Source of the DNA: Rhynchopus sp. YZ270_cl-10
Taxonomy: Eukaryota > Euglenozoa > Diplonemea > Diplonemida > Diplonemidae
Reading direction: 5' to 3'
Assembly (NCBI GenBank): GCA_964035575.1
Contig: OZ037920.1
Location: 1,054,001-1,118,000, forward strand
Length of the DNA: 64,000 bases
The position numbers were made by a program, and so were the translations under genes. The notes beneath the pieces are model-generated. The model was not told where the DNA came from, did not search any database, and saw only the letters and a program-made list of their open reading frames with translations. Of the stretch, positions 1 through 10,605 are shown in pieces (within the stretch, counting starts at the first letter, position 1; every line of letters starts with the position of its first letter).

Positions 1-1
1 A

Positions 2-298
2 GGGGGAGGTGTACGTGACCGCACCTCAACCAAATTCCATATGATCACAACCCTCCCGCTGTTCGGTGCTGCAGTCGGGGCGGGGCTTGCGCTGACGGAT
101 CTAGGGGCGACCTTGGATTTGGTAGGGGGGCTGCTAGGCTCTCTGCTGGGGTTTGTGTTCCCAGCGGTGATGGCGCTTTCTCTGGAGGATGAACCATACG
201 GAGGGAGGGCGGCATGTTACGCACTTCTCGCAGTAGGTGTTGTAGCAGGAGTGGCAGGTACCACCTCGGCGATTATGGCTTTTATTGATGGGGAATAA
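2..298 (+). CDS. Amino acid/auxin permease (AAAP) family transporter, C-terminal part
   Basis: The frame is open from the window edge to a TAA at 296-298, so the gene starts upstream. The 99 visible residues end with two hydrophobic stretches separated by a charged loop (SLEDEPYGGRAA). The first contains ITTLPLFGAAVGAGLALTD followed by a Gly/Leu-rich LVGGLLGSLLGFVFPAVMAL helix. The second is a final small-residue helix ending GTTSAIMAFIDGE. The order 'basic residue, hydrophobic helix, VGG..GSLLGFVFP' matches the last helices of SLC32/36/38-type (AAAP) permeases, which carry neutral amino acids across membranes with protons or sodium. That assignment is from memory of the family; substrate and membrane cannot be read from this fragment. 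The ATG at 41 is probably internal, because reading is open and sensible upstream of it. Another multi-pass transporter family is possible. Confidence 0.6.
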   Translation, partial: GGGVRDRTSTKFHMITTLPLFGAAVGAGLALTDLGATLDLVGGLLGSLLGFVFPAVMALSLEDEPYGGRAACYALLAVGVVAGVAGTTSAIMAFIDGE

Positions 299-760
299 GA
301 TGGGGGGTTGGAGGGAGGGGGGAAAGGGGAAGGGTGGGGAATGTGCGATGAGTTATCCGAGAATTTTTTTAAACCCGAGTGTTTTTTTTTTTTTTGCGTC
401 TTGTTTTGTAAACACGTTTCGTTTCTTCTGGCAGTGCGTGCGTCCCGGAGGCGTTTTGCGCTTTTTTCAACTTCAGAGGGGGGTGGCTTCAGGGGGGAGG
501 TTAGTATACAGACTGCGGGGGTTTTTGTCATCCAGAGGAGAGGTGGGGAGGTTGTTTGGTGAGACAGAGTAGAGGGGCTAGAGGGGGGATTATTTTTTCG
601 CTTTTTTTCATTCTCGGCGTTTTCATTTTCAACTTATCTTTTTTTGCCCAGCAGCTGGTGTCGTCCTTGTTATGCTGCAAAAAATGACGTGGGGAGAAAA
701 ACCATACATATAGGGTTCTCTCGTTCCCTACAACACCTCAAATCATCATTAGTTGAAGAT
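299..760. other. Intergenic 3' flank of the permease gene
   Basis: G-rich then T-rich DNA with long homopolymers. I see no coding signal. It presumably holds the permease 3' UTR. Confidence 0.5.
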
Positions 761-1021
761 AAACAATCCAGGCCCTTAGGGTGGTACTTTTTGCTGGTCA
801 GCGGACCAGCAACCCTAGGTATTGCTGGTCCGGGTCTAAAAAAAAAAAATAACAATAGATTTTTTTTGAGATTTTTTTTTGAGAATCCCACCAGAACAGT
901 CGGGTGTGTCACAGATGCAGAGACCCTGGGGGCTCAAGGGTACACCGTGGGAGACCAGAACGCGACTCAATTGGTCAAACGCCGAAGGAAAAGGAAGCAT
1001 GCAGCATGGCGAAATAAAAAA

Positions 1022-1215
1022 AGTAGCGTACCGTGCGCCTGCGGCGCAATCTTGCCAACCCACCTTCCTATGACATAGTTTGACAGTTAAAATGTGCCAT
1101 TTTAAGGGAATTTTTTTGAAATGTTGCGTACCGTGGCTTCGCCTGGAACCTTTGGGTGCCATGACCGCCGCTTCTTTTATAGATGTACTGAGGTTACTGA
1201 TACGAAGGCTGACAC
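1022..1215 (+). repeat. Dispersed repeat module A, copy 1
   Basis: Closely similar to 7447-7625. Shared landmarks are GCGTACCGTGCGCCTGCGG, then AAATGTTGCGTACCGTGGCT, CATGACCGC and AAGGCTGACACCCA. It is internal to the hAT-like element, so the two elements share body sequence although their ends differ. Confidence 0.75.
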
Positions 1216-1227
1216 CCACTATGGCTT

Positions 1228-1310
1228 GTGGTTCACCCTCCCCACCCGCCTTTCACGATTTTGTGCATCAGAGGGGAGAAAGCGCGTCACCTCCCTGCAG
1301 TGGCAGGTTT
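1228..1310 (+). repeat. Dispersed repeat module B, copy 1
   Basis: The reverse complement matches 10178-10262 (landmarks TTTGTGCATCAGAGGGGA and GCGCGTCACCTCCCTGCA). The two copies are inverted and lie in two different TIR elements. Confidence 0.7.
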
Positions 1311-1594
1311 TTTTACCACTGTGTGCTTTTCACCTGTTTTTTGCATTGACCAGCAAACCGGGTTTGGACCAGCAGTTGGCGGCTACCCCCCCCCCGACCA
1401 CCCTAAGGCCCTGAAACAATCAATGAAAAAAAAAAAAAACATACAAACCGCGAAAAGTGGAGCTTTTGCACAAAAAAAAAAAACACAGGGTTGCAACTTT
1501 GCACCATTTCAGCGATTTTTATCAAAAACGAAAAAAAGTGAAAAAAGCACAACAACCAAAACCCCCCACTCTTCTCGTATCCTATTTTGCTTTA

Positions 1595-1907
1595 GGGCTT
1601 AGTTATTTTTTTTTTTGGTACGCGTCCGGGACCCCCCTCAAATTTTGAGCGCGCGCGCGCAAAAAAAAATAAAATACCAAAAAAAAATAACTTGTTTTGG
1701 CTGCAAAATCAATGTTGTGCCCAAAAAAAAAAATTTCGAAAAAAAAATATTCGGAAAAAAAATTGTTGAAATTTTCCAACTTTTTTTTTTATACTTTTCT
1801 ATGCACACCACACGGCATATTTTTTTTTATTTTTTATTTTTTATTTTTGGATTTCCAAAAATTTGAGCGCGCGCGGACGCGTACCAAAAAAAAAAATAAC
1901 TAAGCCC
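1595..1907. mobile_element. Tourist-like (PIF/Harbinger) MITE with TTA target duplication
   Basis: Perfect 34-bp inverted ends at 1595-1628 and 1874-1907: GGGCTTAGTTA, eleven T, then GGTACGCGTCCG. Direct TTA trinucleotides flank both sides (1592-1594 and 1908-1910). A 313-bp AT-rich body without coding capacity, GGG-initial ends and a TTA duplication fit Tourist-type MITEs. The perfect arms suggest a recent insertion or frequent gene conversion. Both arms lead inward into GC-alternating tracts (GAGCGCGCGCG). Confidence 0.8.
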
Positions 1908-1910
1908 TTA

Positions 1911-3773
1911 TTACTTTACAATAAATACCGTGACCGTAACAATAGTGAATCGTAAGTAATGTGGACCGTAAAAAAAAGAAATGCGCGGAACATTATTACG
2001 GTTCGCTATGTTGTTACGGTTATGATACCCCATTTTTTCGTGTGATTTTTTGTGACGCTTTTTGTGTCTGTGTCTGTCACACCAAATCTTCACCCCCCCT
2101 ATTCATTCAGATGTGTGAACACGTGGAGGCATACTCATCTTGGAACCTTCTTTGTTTCCCCAAGAAGAGATGGTTTTTTTAGAGCGAAGACATGAAATTT
2201 CATTTGGCTGGCATCGTACAGCGGGTCAGTCGGAGGTGCCTCATCAACAGCTAGAGTTTATTTTTTTTCTTCTCCGGGTTGTCGACAACCCGCGAAGTGT
2301 CAGTGCCTATGTCACAGAAGCGTTTGGCACGATCAACTTCATTTTTTTTTTTTCTCTCCGTTTTCTTTTCTCTTTCAAACTCGCTTTCAAATCGTTATTT
2401 TGGTGTGACCTATACAGGGGTAGTGGTATACCTTCGAAGGACCTTAGAAGGACCTTTTTTACACCTTTTTTTTTAGAAACATCGCACCATGAAAGTGTAT
2501 GAATTTATTTTCTCTTTTTTTGGCTCATCTTGGTGAGATAGGGGGTTCGCTTAGGGGGGAGGGAGAGGGGGTGTTCAGGGTTGCGTGAATTTTCCATTTG
2601 TGTTTTTGACCACCCCATATTTTTGGGTAGGATCCGCATCGTTCAACTTCTCTTTTTTTATATATAGGTGTGTGTGTGCACGTGAAGCACATCTTACAAA
2701 TTTTCTTCTTTGTTTTGATCTGCAAATTTGATTTGCGAAGAGCAGAACGTTTCAATATTTTCTCTTTTCTTTGCGGTGACACGCCAACTGGTGTTCAGGT
2801 CATCTCAAACGTTTCTTTTTTTTTAAAACTCCCAATTTCCATCCTCAATCAACCAAAAAGGGCCGCTCCCATCCAGTGCACGCCACGGATATGCCTTTAC
2901 TGAAGGATCACGGCAAACCCCGTTGGCGTGGTTCACATGGTCTCACCTCGCAAATGTATGTAGTGGTGAGAATATATTTTTTTTTGTCAGGATCGCCCAT
3001 CTCCAGTGAAATGTCATGCCTAAATAGAAAACTCGGCGGAAGTGAAATCGATGAGAGGAATTTTTCTTAGGCGGGCAGTGTCGCGGAGCTTTCTGTAGCC
3101 ACTGTGTGTCACATAATTTTTGGCAGGTGGCATTATCCACGAAAAAAAAATGATAGTCAAAAAAGCGAGATGACTGTGTCGAGATCACATATCACTCACA
3201 TATCGGTGGCGACTTCACGTTATCAAAGATTATTTTTTGAACAGGATAAAACAATAAGCTGTTTCATCTTTTATCTATTTTTGTTTTTTGTTTCTTCGTA
3301 TTTCAACGGCAGTGTGGCGTTTGGGCCAAAAGGTTTCTTGTCAATAGAACGCGGAACAGGCGGGAAAAAATATACTACAGTTCAACAAACAAAGAAGGTG
3401 CTTTTCTTTTTGTGGCTCTCGTAACGTAGTGAATGAAACCATTTTTTCAAAGAAGGGAAATATTTTTTTGTTGATTCTTTTGTGGTGTTCCGGAGGGAGC
3501 CAAAAGTGACATGTCCTTGACAGTTGTCCTGTCACACCACTACTACTATACTTTCAGTTCATTGAACGTATGTGTTATTGATACATTTTTGTTTTAGAAT
3601 TACGTGAGCGACGATTCAGATTCATGGTTCGAAGCTCTCCCATTTTGTTTTTCTTTCTTTTCCAGATGCAAACCACGAAATGGATGTACGAACGGGGTAT
3701 GATTACGGGTCCACAGCGTGTTCAGATCCCAACCAACGTATCGTATGTCCTCCATTTCTCGTGTTTTGTGTAG
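1911..3773. other. AT-rich intergenic DNA, no gene seen
   Basis: T and A homopolymers throughout; no frame with convincing protein character. An 18-bp perfect palindrome (CGGGTTGTCGACAACCCG) lies at 2275-2292. Confidence 0.5.
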
Positions 3774-3800
3774 GGTGACTAAGCACTGTGGATCTTAGGT
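3774..3800 (+). repeat. Directional hairpin element (HPE), copy 1, degenerate
   Basis: GGTGACTAAGCAC then GATCTTAG: the CTAAG/CTTAG stem is kept, while the loop and downstream box have drifted. Confidence 0.5.
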
Positions 3801-4425
3801 TTTGTCTTTACCCACCCTTTGCTCTGGGGGGCAACGATGTTGTATGTTTCCGGGTTTCCTCGTGTGAAAAAAAAAAGCTGGTTCTGTTATCCTTTTGGTG
3901 AATGCGCAAAAAGAAAGGACGCGTTTTGTGGCCACATCGCTGGTTGTACAGATAGTTCCTTTTTTTTTAGTGTCTTGCTCCCCTCAAGAAATGACCGAAA
4001 AAAAAAGAAAAGACACCACCTGTTTTTAATGAGAATACGGTCCTGTTGCTCACCACTTAGAGCTTTTGACCATACTCTGCCTCAGGGATAAGATACAAGC
4101 CTGATCCAACCCTATCGTATGGACCTAGCTAGCCTGGGTTTTCCTTTGATCCCTGTTCGTTATTTAGATGTACGAAATGAGAGATAAATCAGGAACTGCT
4201 GCGTGGAGCTCACAGGAGTGAGGTGTCTACACGTTAACAAATTTTTCAAAGAAGAAAAAAAAGAAAACAGATTCAAAAATAAAGAATTAAAAAAACGACT
4301 CAAAACCGCGTGTGATTTTTCTAGGTGGAAGACGAGGGGGAGGTGCGTCAAACGAGTCCCAAAGACTTCCTTCAGTTTTTTTTTGTCTCCAACCTTCCAA
4401 ATATTTTTTTTTTTTACTGATCAAA

Positions 4426-4445
4426 GGTGACTAAGCAGGAGAGGC
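4426..4445 (+). repeat. HPE copy 2, cut by the assembly gap
   Basis: GGTGACTAAGCAGGAGAGGC runs directly into the N block, so its second stem arm is missing from the assembly. Confidence 0.7.
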
Positions 4446-4645
4446 NNNNNNNNNNNNNNNNNNNNNNNNNNNNNNNNNNNNNNNNNNNNNNNNNNNNNNN
4501 NNNNNNNNNNNNNNNNNNNNNNNNNNNNNNNNNNNNNNNNNNNNNNNNNNNNNNNNNNNNNNNNNNNNNNNNNNNNNNNNNNNNNNNNNNNNNNNNNNNN
4601 NNNNNNNNNNNNNNNNNNNNNNNNNNNNNNNNNNNNNNNNNNNNN
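4446..4645. other. Assembly gap, 200 N
   Basis: Exactly 200 unknown bases, probably an arbitrary scaffold gap length. Sequence order across it rests on scaffolding only. Confidence 0.98.
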
Positions 4646-4704
4646 TCTACCTGCATGTGATAATAGTCAATTCCCTTAAGGGTCTTTTCAGAAGCTGGCT
4701 CATA

Positions 4705-4954
4705 GGTTACGAACGCGCGTTTGAAAAAAGTGTACAGAAAAGAAAAAAATGAAACGCGCGCTCGAAAAAAAGAAAAAAAACGGAAAAAATGCGCGTTTTT
4801 TTTTTCTTCTCTCGTTTTTTTTTTTTTTTGAGCCAAGTGCACCACTCCGGGGTTCGATAACCGCGTCCCAGAGACGTTTTGCACTATTATTTCACCTTTT
4901 TTTTTTCGTTTTTCAACACACAAAAAAAAAAAACACGAACACGCGTTCGTAACC
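4705..4954. mobile_element. TA-flanked MITE
   Basis: The ends are inverted over 19 bp with two mismatches (GGTTACGAACGCGCGTTTG at 4705-4723, complement at 4936-4954), with TA on each side (4703-4704 and 4955-4956). The 250-bp body is homopolymer-rich and noncoding. A TA duplication suggests a Tc1/mariner-type source. Confidence 0.65.
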
Positions 4955-4958
4955 TAAG

Positions 4959-4992
4959 CTGACTAAGCAAAACAAAAAAGGCTTAGATCAAT
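4959..4992 (+). repeat. HPE copy 3
   Basis: CTGACTAAGC...GGCTTAGATCAATC: intact 6-bp stem CTAAGC/GCTTAG with an A-rich enlarged loop. It starts 5 bp after the end of the 4705-4954 element. Confidence 0.6.
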
Positions 4993-5434
4993 CAGCCGAA
5001 CAAAAATTTATTTTATTTTTTTTGTGAGTTGTGAACAGTGTTGTGCTGCCGTGAGGCACACTCGTCTTTCATTCAATGTGTTGATTTATTATTCTTGTCT
5101 TTCCCCCTTTCCCCCTTTCACCCCCCGTGTGAGGCTTTGTCCTATTTCACCTTGTCAGCTTTTTATATCTTTTTTGGGGGGTTTTTTTGGTACAAAATGC
5201 AAAACTGCTTTGCAAAGCAGTTCTTTTGCAGTTCTTGTCCATACCGTCCCATACCCCCTTTTACGCCAGTCAAGATATACTACACTACAAGAACAGTGAA
5301 TTAGCGACAAAGCCTGCCCCAGAAAAAAAAGGAAAAAAAAAAAAAAAACAATGAAGTTGTGTCGAGAATAGAGGAACAACTTTTTTGCGGTCTTGCCTGA
5401 ACTAACGTTCTTTTCTTTTAAGTTTTTTTGTAAG

Positions 5435-5453
5435 GGTGACCAAGCATGAGAGT
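5435..5453 (+). repeat. HPE copy 4, degenerate
   Basis: GGTGACCAAGCATGAGAGTC: first half recognisable, second arm lost. Confidence 0.5.
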
Positions 5454-5477
5454 CAAAAACATGAAGTAATCTAATAA

Positions 5478-5515
5478 CGACTAAGCACGAGAGGCTTAGG
5501 ATCATCTTACAAAAA
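5478..5515 (+). repeat. HPE copy 5
   Basis: CGACTAAGCACGAGAGGCTT then AGGATCATCTTACAAAA: perfect CTAAGC/GCTTAG stem and the typical ATCATCTTA box, followed by a T-rich tract. Confidence 0.75.
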
Positions 5516-6187
5516 CTTTTTCTTTCTTTTCCCTCTTTTTTTTTTTAAAATCCTATTCTTCCCTTTTTTCTTCTTATAAAGATATGGGTTTGTGGTACAC
5601 ACCTCCTCAATGACATATCTTTTTTTGTATCTTGTTGAAGCTATTAAGCACGGGCTTTACATAATACGCTCATCTCGCGTCTTGTGTGAAGAGATCCTGT
5701 AAGGAGGCCTAGAGAATAGAGTTCCGTGTGAAAAATGGTGTTTTTTCCCCTCTGCTTGGTGCACAGCAGAGAATAAGCCGGGCCCCCGAGTCTTATTCTC
5801 TGTTGTGTGCTTGGTGTTGTGGTGTCCTAAAGGGGATAAAAAGTAACGTTTTTTTTTTTTTTTTTTTTTTGGAGAAAAAAATAGTTGACTCGCTTATTTA
5901 ATCTCGCTGTGCGGGGGGTAATGGTGGCAGTTTTTGTTATGTGTTTTTGATGTATTTTGCGTATTCCAATGGGCTCCCCATCACATATACTGCCACCATT
6001 AGTGCGGGGGGAGGTGGTGTGTACCTGTAGAATGGTACACAAAGAGCGAGAGAGAGAGAGAGAGAGGGAGACTGCACTGTAAGACAGCGACAACAGATTT
6101 TTCTAAAGGGAGGGAAAGAAAGAAGGGAGCACGTTTCCACAAAATTCAAGACCAATTTTATTATTAGTGCGATAACGAATATGATAA
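5516..6187. other. Intergenic DNA with simple repeats
   Basis: Holds a poly-T run near 5850 and a (GA)n tract at about 6044-6068. No gene signal. Confidence 0.5.
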
Positions 6188-6227
6188 GGTGACTAAGCAC
6201 AGAGAGGCTTGGGTTCATCTTATAAAC
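6188..6227 (+). repeat. HPE copy 6
   Basis: GGTGACTAAGCACAGAGAGG then CTTGGGTTCATCTTATAAAC. One stem pair is changed to a G-U wobble, so pairing survives. It is followed by a pyrimidine tract ending TTTTGTCCAG. Confidence 0.8.
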
Positions 6228-7202
6228 TTTTCTTTATTTTGTCCAGTTTGCAGTACTAACCTGCAGAGGTACTACCCTACAGCCCCCTATTATTTTTTAT
6301 TTGCAATGAAGAAGCAATCATGCATTTTGTCCCTGCCTTCTGCAGTTGTATAATGAAAAAAAGGGGGCGCGGGGGAAGGGAAACGACTGGACGCACGGTG
6401 TGTGTTGAATATACGTCTTTAGTAATTTCGTGTGGAATACTGCTCCAAGTTTTCAAAAGAAAGAAAAAAGAGAGTGGAGTTCATCCTCGGGCTACACTAT
6501 TACAACCAAAGTTTTCAGAAAAAGATTTTAAAAAAAAAAGATAAAAAAAAACACACAGGATACCCTCTTCGAAAAGCCATTGCCTTTTCCCCTTTGTCCC
6601 TTTCCTCCCTCTTTTTGTTTTTATTACCAAAAGAAAAAGATGGAAATATTTTGTTGATCCCTATATACCTATGCTTTCTATGTGTTGAATGCATATGTTG
6701 AAATAATTTTATGAAAATGAGTGCACGAGAGTTGCATTCATGTAGGTCAAACTCCTGTGGTTTGAACTCAAATATGTGAACAGCTTGTGTTGTCACAAAG
6801 AGTTGTGGCAACTACACTGTTCCAACTGAACAAAAAAATATTATAAAAAAGTAGTACAATGCTGTATAGTGGAAAAGCTCATCCTCGGGTGTGTCTTGCA
6901 CTTAATATTTTGATATCGTGTCCACCTGCCCAGATCGTTCCACCCCCCCCCCACCAGCGAGAGAAACTCAGCTCAGGCCTGACGCTAACCATCATCCATC
7001 AACCCACGGAAAATGGCTTTCCCCCCCCGACCATAAACCATCATCCCACCATCAACCCACCACAAAAACACCCATTTTTTTTCAAAAAAAATTTTGTTTC
7101 TGCGTTGTTAGCAGGCCTTTTGCTAACCATCATGCCATCATCCCACGTTTTTGGGGGATTTTTTTTCCCCCTTCATCATGCCACCATCATGCCTCGGGGG
7201 GT

Positions 7203-7442
7203 GCATGATGGCATGATGGCATGATGGCATGATGGCATGATGGCATGATGGCATGATGGCATGATGGCATGATGGCATGATGGCATGATGGCATGATGGC
7301 ATGATGGCATGATGGCATGATGGCATGATGGCATGATGGCATGATGGCATGATGGCATGATGGCATGATGGCATGATGGCATGATGGCATGATGGCATGA
7401 TGGCATGATGGCATGATGGCATGATGGCATGATGGCATGATG
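7203..7442. repeat. Octamer array (GCATGATG)30
   Basis: Thirty perfect copies of GCATGATG, 240 bp with no interruption. Any reading frame through it is a repeat artefact, not a gene. Lack of decay implies recent expansion or slippage inside the TIR element. Confidence 0.97.
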
Positions 7443-7446
7443 GAAA

Positions 7447-7625
7447 AAGTTGCGTACCGTGCGCCTGCGGCGCAAGTATGTATCCCACCAACGCAGTTCC
7501 ATTTTATGGGAACATTTTTTAGAAATGTTGCGTACCGTGGCTTCGCCAGGAACCTTTGGGTACCATGACCGCTGCTTTACCGATAAGAAGGCTGACACCC
7601 AATGCGGATTCTGGACGGCCACCTG
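7447..7625 (+). repeat. Dispersed repeat module A, copy 2
   Basis: Direct copy of 1022-1215, with similarity ending in the AAGGCTGACACCCAATG landmark. Confidence 0.75.
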
Positions 7626-8154
7626 CACTGGCCACCGAAGAGTACAATGCACAGGGAAAGAGCAAATGTCGCTGATTCGGAGGAACTCTGACCGGGCTTG
7701 GGGAACATGCGTCTCTCCGCCGGAGGCCACGAGAAGGAGCTTTGCAGGGGTTTTTGCGCGAAGCGCGAAAAATATTTTTTGGACCATCAACAGAACTTTT
7801 TCAAACCCAAAATCCTGGCGGCGGGGCTGACCAAGTTTTCAAAAAATAAAATCGTGTGTTTTTGTCAATGGTGTGGAGTGTTGCGTGAGGTCAAAAAAAC
7901 AGGCGCGGAAAAATTTTTTTTTTAGCTTTCCTCCCCCCATATTCGACCATCATCCCACGATTTCCCAAAAATCCAAAAGTTAGCGTCAGGCCTGAACTCA
8001 GCTGTGAGGCAAGAATAAGAGGCATGTGTACCTTCTTCCCCCACTCCACCCCCCCCTCTTTGTGTCATAAATTCCAAGAGTGAACGTATTTGTTTGGGGG
8101 GGTTTTCTGTAAAGATGTGCACGTGGTTGTGTTTGTTTGCCACTCTTTTTGTAA

Positions 8155-8199
8155 GGTGACTTAGCACGAGAGGCTCTTAGGAGTCATCTTATAAACCTT
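8155..8199 (+). repeat. HPE copy 7
   Basis: GGTGACTTAGCACGAGAGGC then TCTTAGGAGTCATCTTATAA. The normal stem is altered, but GACT and AGTC can pair outside and AGC/GCT inside, so a hairpin is still possible. A pyrimidine tract follows. Confidence 0.75.
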
Positions 8200-8304
8200 T
8201 CTTTTTGTTTGTTTCTTCAAAAAGAGCACAACAACCCATTTTCAGGCAACTAAACACAAAAAGGCTCATATACCATCTCACCCAAACCGTTCTCCTTTAT
8301 CTTC

Positions 8305-8336
<32 letters not shown>

Positions 8337-8934
8337 GCAGTGTTTACTTGGTCATTGTTACCGGTCTGCACTGTATTGTGAATACTTGTCTTAGATATAG
8401 TGTGCAATGTGACTTAATTGTGTGGCTTACTGGTCATTTTTTTGTGTTCTAAAAAAAAATAAAACAAATGTGTCTTGGAGTTCATCCTCGTCACTAATGC
8501 AGTAAAGTTTTTTAAAAAAAAGTAATACAAAGCTTCAATGTGAGTACAGATCTTTATACTATGTGGTGTAAAGTGATTGTCGATACAATGGGAGGGGAAA
8601 AGACATGTGTACAAAAGAAAATGTGACGTGATATATGCCTTGTGAAGTGACAGGGGGGGGAGGAAAAGACAAATACTCCACCCCCCCTCCCCTCAAAGAA
8701 GCGCACCTACCTCTTAACAAAGTTACAGTGAAATACAAAACAGAGTCGTAAAAATAAAACAAACTTTCAAAACCCCCCCTCAGAAATCTATGTTTCGATC
8801 GGAACCAAACGCGAAAAAAAAAGTACGGGGAATTTGGATTCCGATTCGCACTAAAATGTGATGACCTTTGTTTTTAAAATTGTGTAATATATCCCTCCCC
8901 TCTAAGGGGAGCCCCCGTGGAGAGATGTGGAAGC

Positions 8935-8973
<39 letters not shown>

Positions 8974-9684
8974 TTTCTATCCCTGGCTTGCTGCTCTAAA
9001 AATTTTCGTTCCTTTGTGGTTTCCCTCTGTCGTTGTTTACAACTGACAGTAAGTATCGTGGATTTGTTGCTGCCCTCCTCCCACAACCCCCCAATGAAAA
9101 AGCACTAAAAGTTCCCTTACAACCACCGCGACAGAGTAAGCCGGAAACTACATTAAAGTTCGCACATCGCTTTGGTTAAGGATCTGAAAAGCTAAACAAA
9201 CGCAAATACAAAATAGCAAAAACAAAGAGTACAAGCTATAACAAAAACATTTTCAAGCTACCCTCCTACCCCCACACCAGGTATATGACAAAAAAAAAAA
9301 AAAAAGCTCTCCTCTTTTGACAATAAAGACAGTTTCAGGGGGGGAAGTGTGACCTCGTACCTGCTTTCCCTTTTTTTTTCTCTTTTTCTGTTTCTTCAAA
9401 AGAAATACACAAGATAGAAAACTGACGTTGGGTGATTTTATCGGGGATTTTTTTGAGTTTGTGTTGTGTGGGAAAAAAAAAAAACAACAACAAGCTAAAC
9501 AAGAAATCACCACTCGCTTTCTATGTACCTATTTCAAAAAAAAAAAAAAATCAACGTGAATGGTGCTTTTTCGGAAATCGGTCTACGACCTGTCAGTGAC
9601 CTGTCAATATCGACCCCCCCCCCCGGATCACCAGTGAACAAATTTTTATACACGAGAGGTTCTTCTCTCACATTTTTTTTAAAG
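8200..9684. other. Intergenic DNA with simple repeats, no gene seen
   Basis: Includes a degenerate HPE-like stretch near 8247-8290, a poly-T run at about 8308-8336, a (CT)n tract at about 8939-8970 and numerous A/T homopolymers. Confidence 0.5.
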
Positions 9685-9837
9685 TGTGTCAGGGCTTTCC
9701 GCAGGAATTGGGGTTTTGGCCTCCCAGGGGGACCAGCCAAAAAAAGGTGAAAAAATAATAAAACCTACATTCTTGAACTCTTCTACACGTCGTGATTTTC
9801 ATTGGACGCATCCCCCCCCTTTTTTTTTTAAATGAAA

Positions 9838-10075
9838 AACGCTAATAACTTTTTGACCCCCCTCTGTAAGTGTTGGTTGAATTGGAGTCGGGGAGCACAA
9901 GCAAAGGGCAATGAAAGGAAAACAATGAATAAAAGAACAAGATAGAAGAGCCAGTATTTATGTCTGAACTACACACACAATTCCAATCATTCGAACCGAA
10001 GACGCCCAAACATTTCGGTCTGTATTATTTCTTTACAACCGTACGCGTACCGCTTCGTCTGTTGTATACAAAAAA
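9838..10075 (+). repeat. Dispersed repeat module C, copy 1
   Basis: Its reverse complement is clearly similar to 45163-45370 over its whole length. Landmarks are GGAGTCGGGGAGCACAAGCA, TTCCAATCATTC and TTTCGGTCTGTATTATTTC. Confidence 0.75.
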
Positions 10076-10177
10076 AAAATTTCCCGCGCCTTGTTGTCAG
10101 GGCTCTCGTCAATCACCCCTACGGGGGGTGATTTGGGCCCCGAGCTTCCCCCCGTAAAAGCGGCCGCTTCGTGCACG

Positions 10178-10262
10178 CGACTCCCTGCCAGTGCAGAGAG
10201 GTGACGCGCTTTCCCCCCTCTGATGCACAAAATCGTGGAAGGTGCGAGGGTGGGAGGGTGAA
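10178..10262 (-). repeat. Dispersed repeat module B, copy 2 (inverted)
   Basis: Reverse-complement match to 1228-1310. Confidence 0.7.
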
Positions 10263-10605
10263 ATTGCCTTATTTTTGAGAGGAGCAGGGGAAGCTGGAAC
10301 CGTATTTTATGCCTGTATTTGAACGTGCGGGGACAGGACGGCACGAAAAAATGTAAAAAATCTGGAAAAGTCCAAATAGGAAGCCTCAGAACCCTCAAGG
10401 GCAGGCTGGTCCCCCCTGGTCCCCCCTTATTTTTTCATTTTTCCCCCAGGGGGACCAGCGGTCCCCCCTGGTCCCCCCTGCGGAAAGCCCTGTGTGTATG
10501 TACGTGAGGCATGTTCATTTGAGCGTAGTGCAGCTTATGTTTTAGGTAACATCTCCCGCACCGTCCAACGCAGCTGATGCTGTGCGACAACGAATGTGAC
10601 CAAAA

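Larger units (their letters stand above)
769..1413. mobile_element. Non-autonomous hAT-like TIR element with 8-bp target duplication
   Basis: The ends are inverted copies of a 17-bp sequence (CAGGCCCTTAGGGTGGT at 769-785; its complement with one mismatch at 1397-1413). They are flanked by a perfect 8-bp direct repeat, AAACAATC, at 761-768 and 1414-1421. CAGG-type ends with an 8-bp duplication are typical of hAT transposons. There is no transposase frame inside. Just inside the left end is a palindrome built on GCTGGTC...GACCAGC. Interior segments 1022-1215 and 1228-1310 recur in the elements at 6974 and 9690. Confidence 0.75.
6974..7994. mobile_element. Non-autonomous TIR element with 9-bp target duplication (Mutator- or hAT-like)
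   Basis: Perfect 16-bp inverted ends (CAGGCCTGACGCTAAC at 6974-6989, complement at 7979-7994) are bracketed by a perfect 9-bp direct repeat, AACTCAGCT (6965-6973 and 7995-8003). A 9-bp duplication points to Mutator-like elements. The CAGG end and the shared interior with the 769-1413 element point to hAT, so the superfamily is left open. The 1021-bp body has no transposase. It holds an octamer array (7203-7442), repeat module A (7447-7625) and, near both ends, degenerate CCATCAT-type repeats that resemble the octamer in inverted orientation. Confidence 0.8.
9690..10492. mobile_element. TIR element with CAGGG ends
   Basis: Perfect 16-bp inverted ends, CAGGGCTTTCCGCAGG at 9690-9705 and its complement at 10477-10492, each flanked by TGTGT (9685-9689 and 10493-10497). 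The five-base duplication is low-complexity and may be chance. The 803-bp body has no transposase. It contains module B in inverted orientation (10178-10262) and a 238-bp block (9838-10075) whose diverged inverted copy lies at 45163-45370. CCCCCCTGGTCC tracts fill the right end. Confidence 0.65.

Noticed and set aside
4414-4923. Minus-strand frame through the gap
   Set aside because: It is open only because the 200 N are read as unknown codons; the rest is homopolymer translation.
7203-7442. Telomere-type repeat
   Set aside because: GCATGATG is not telomere-like, and the array is internal to a TIR element with target duplications.
7138-7790. Protein of MPSCHHAI repeats on the minus strand
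   Set aside because: It is simply the translation of the octamer array, open in several frames.
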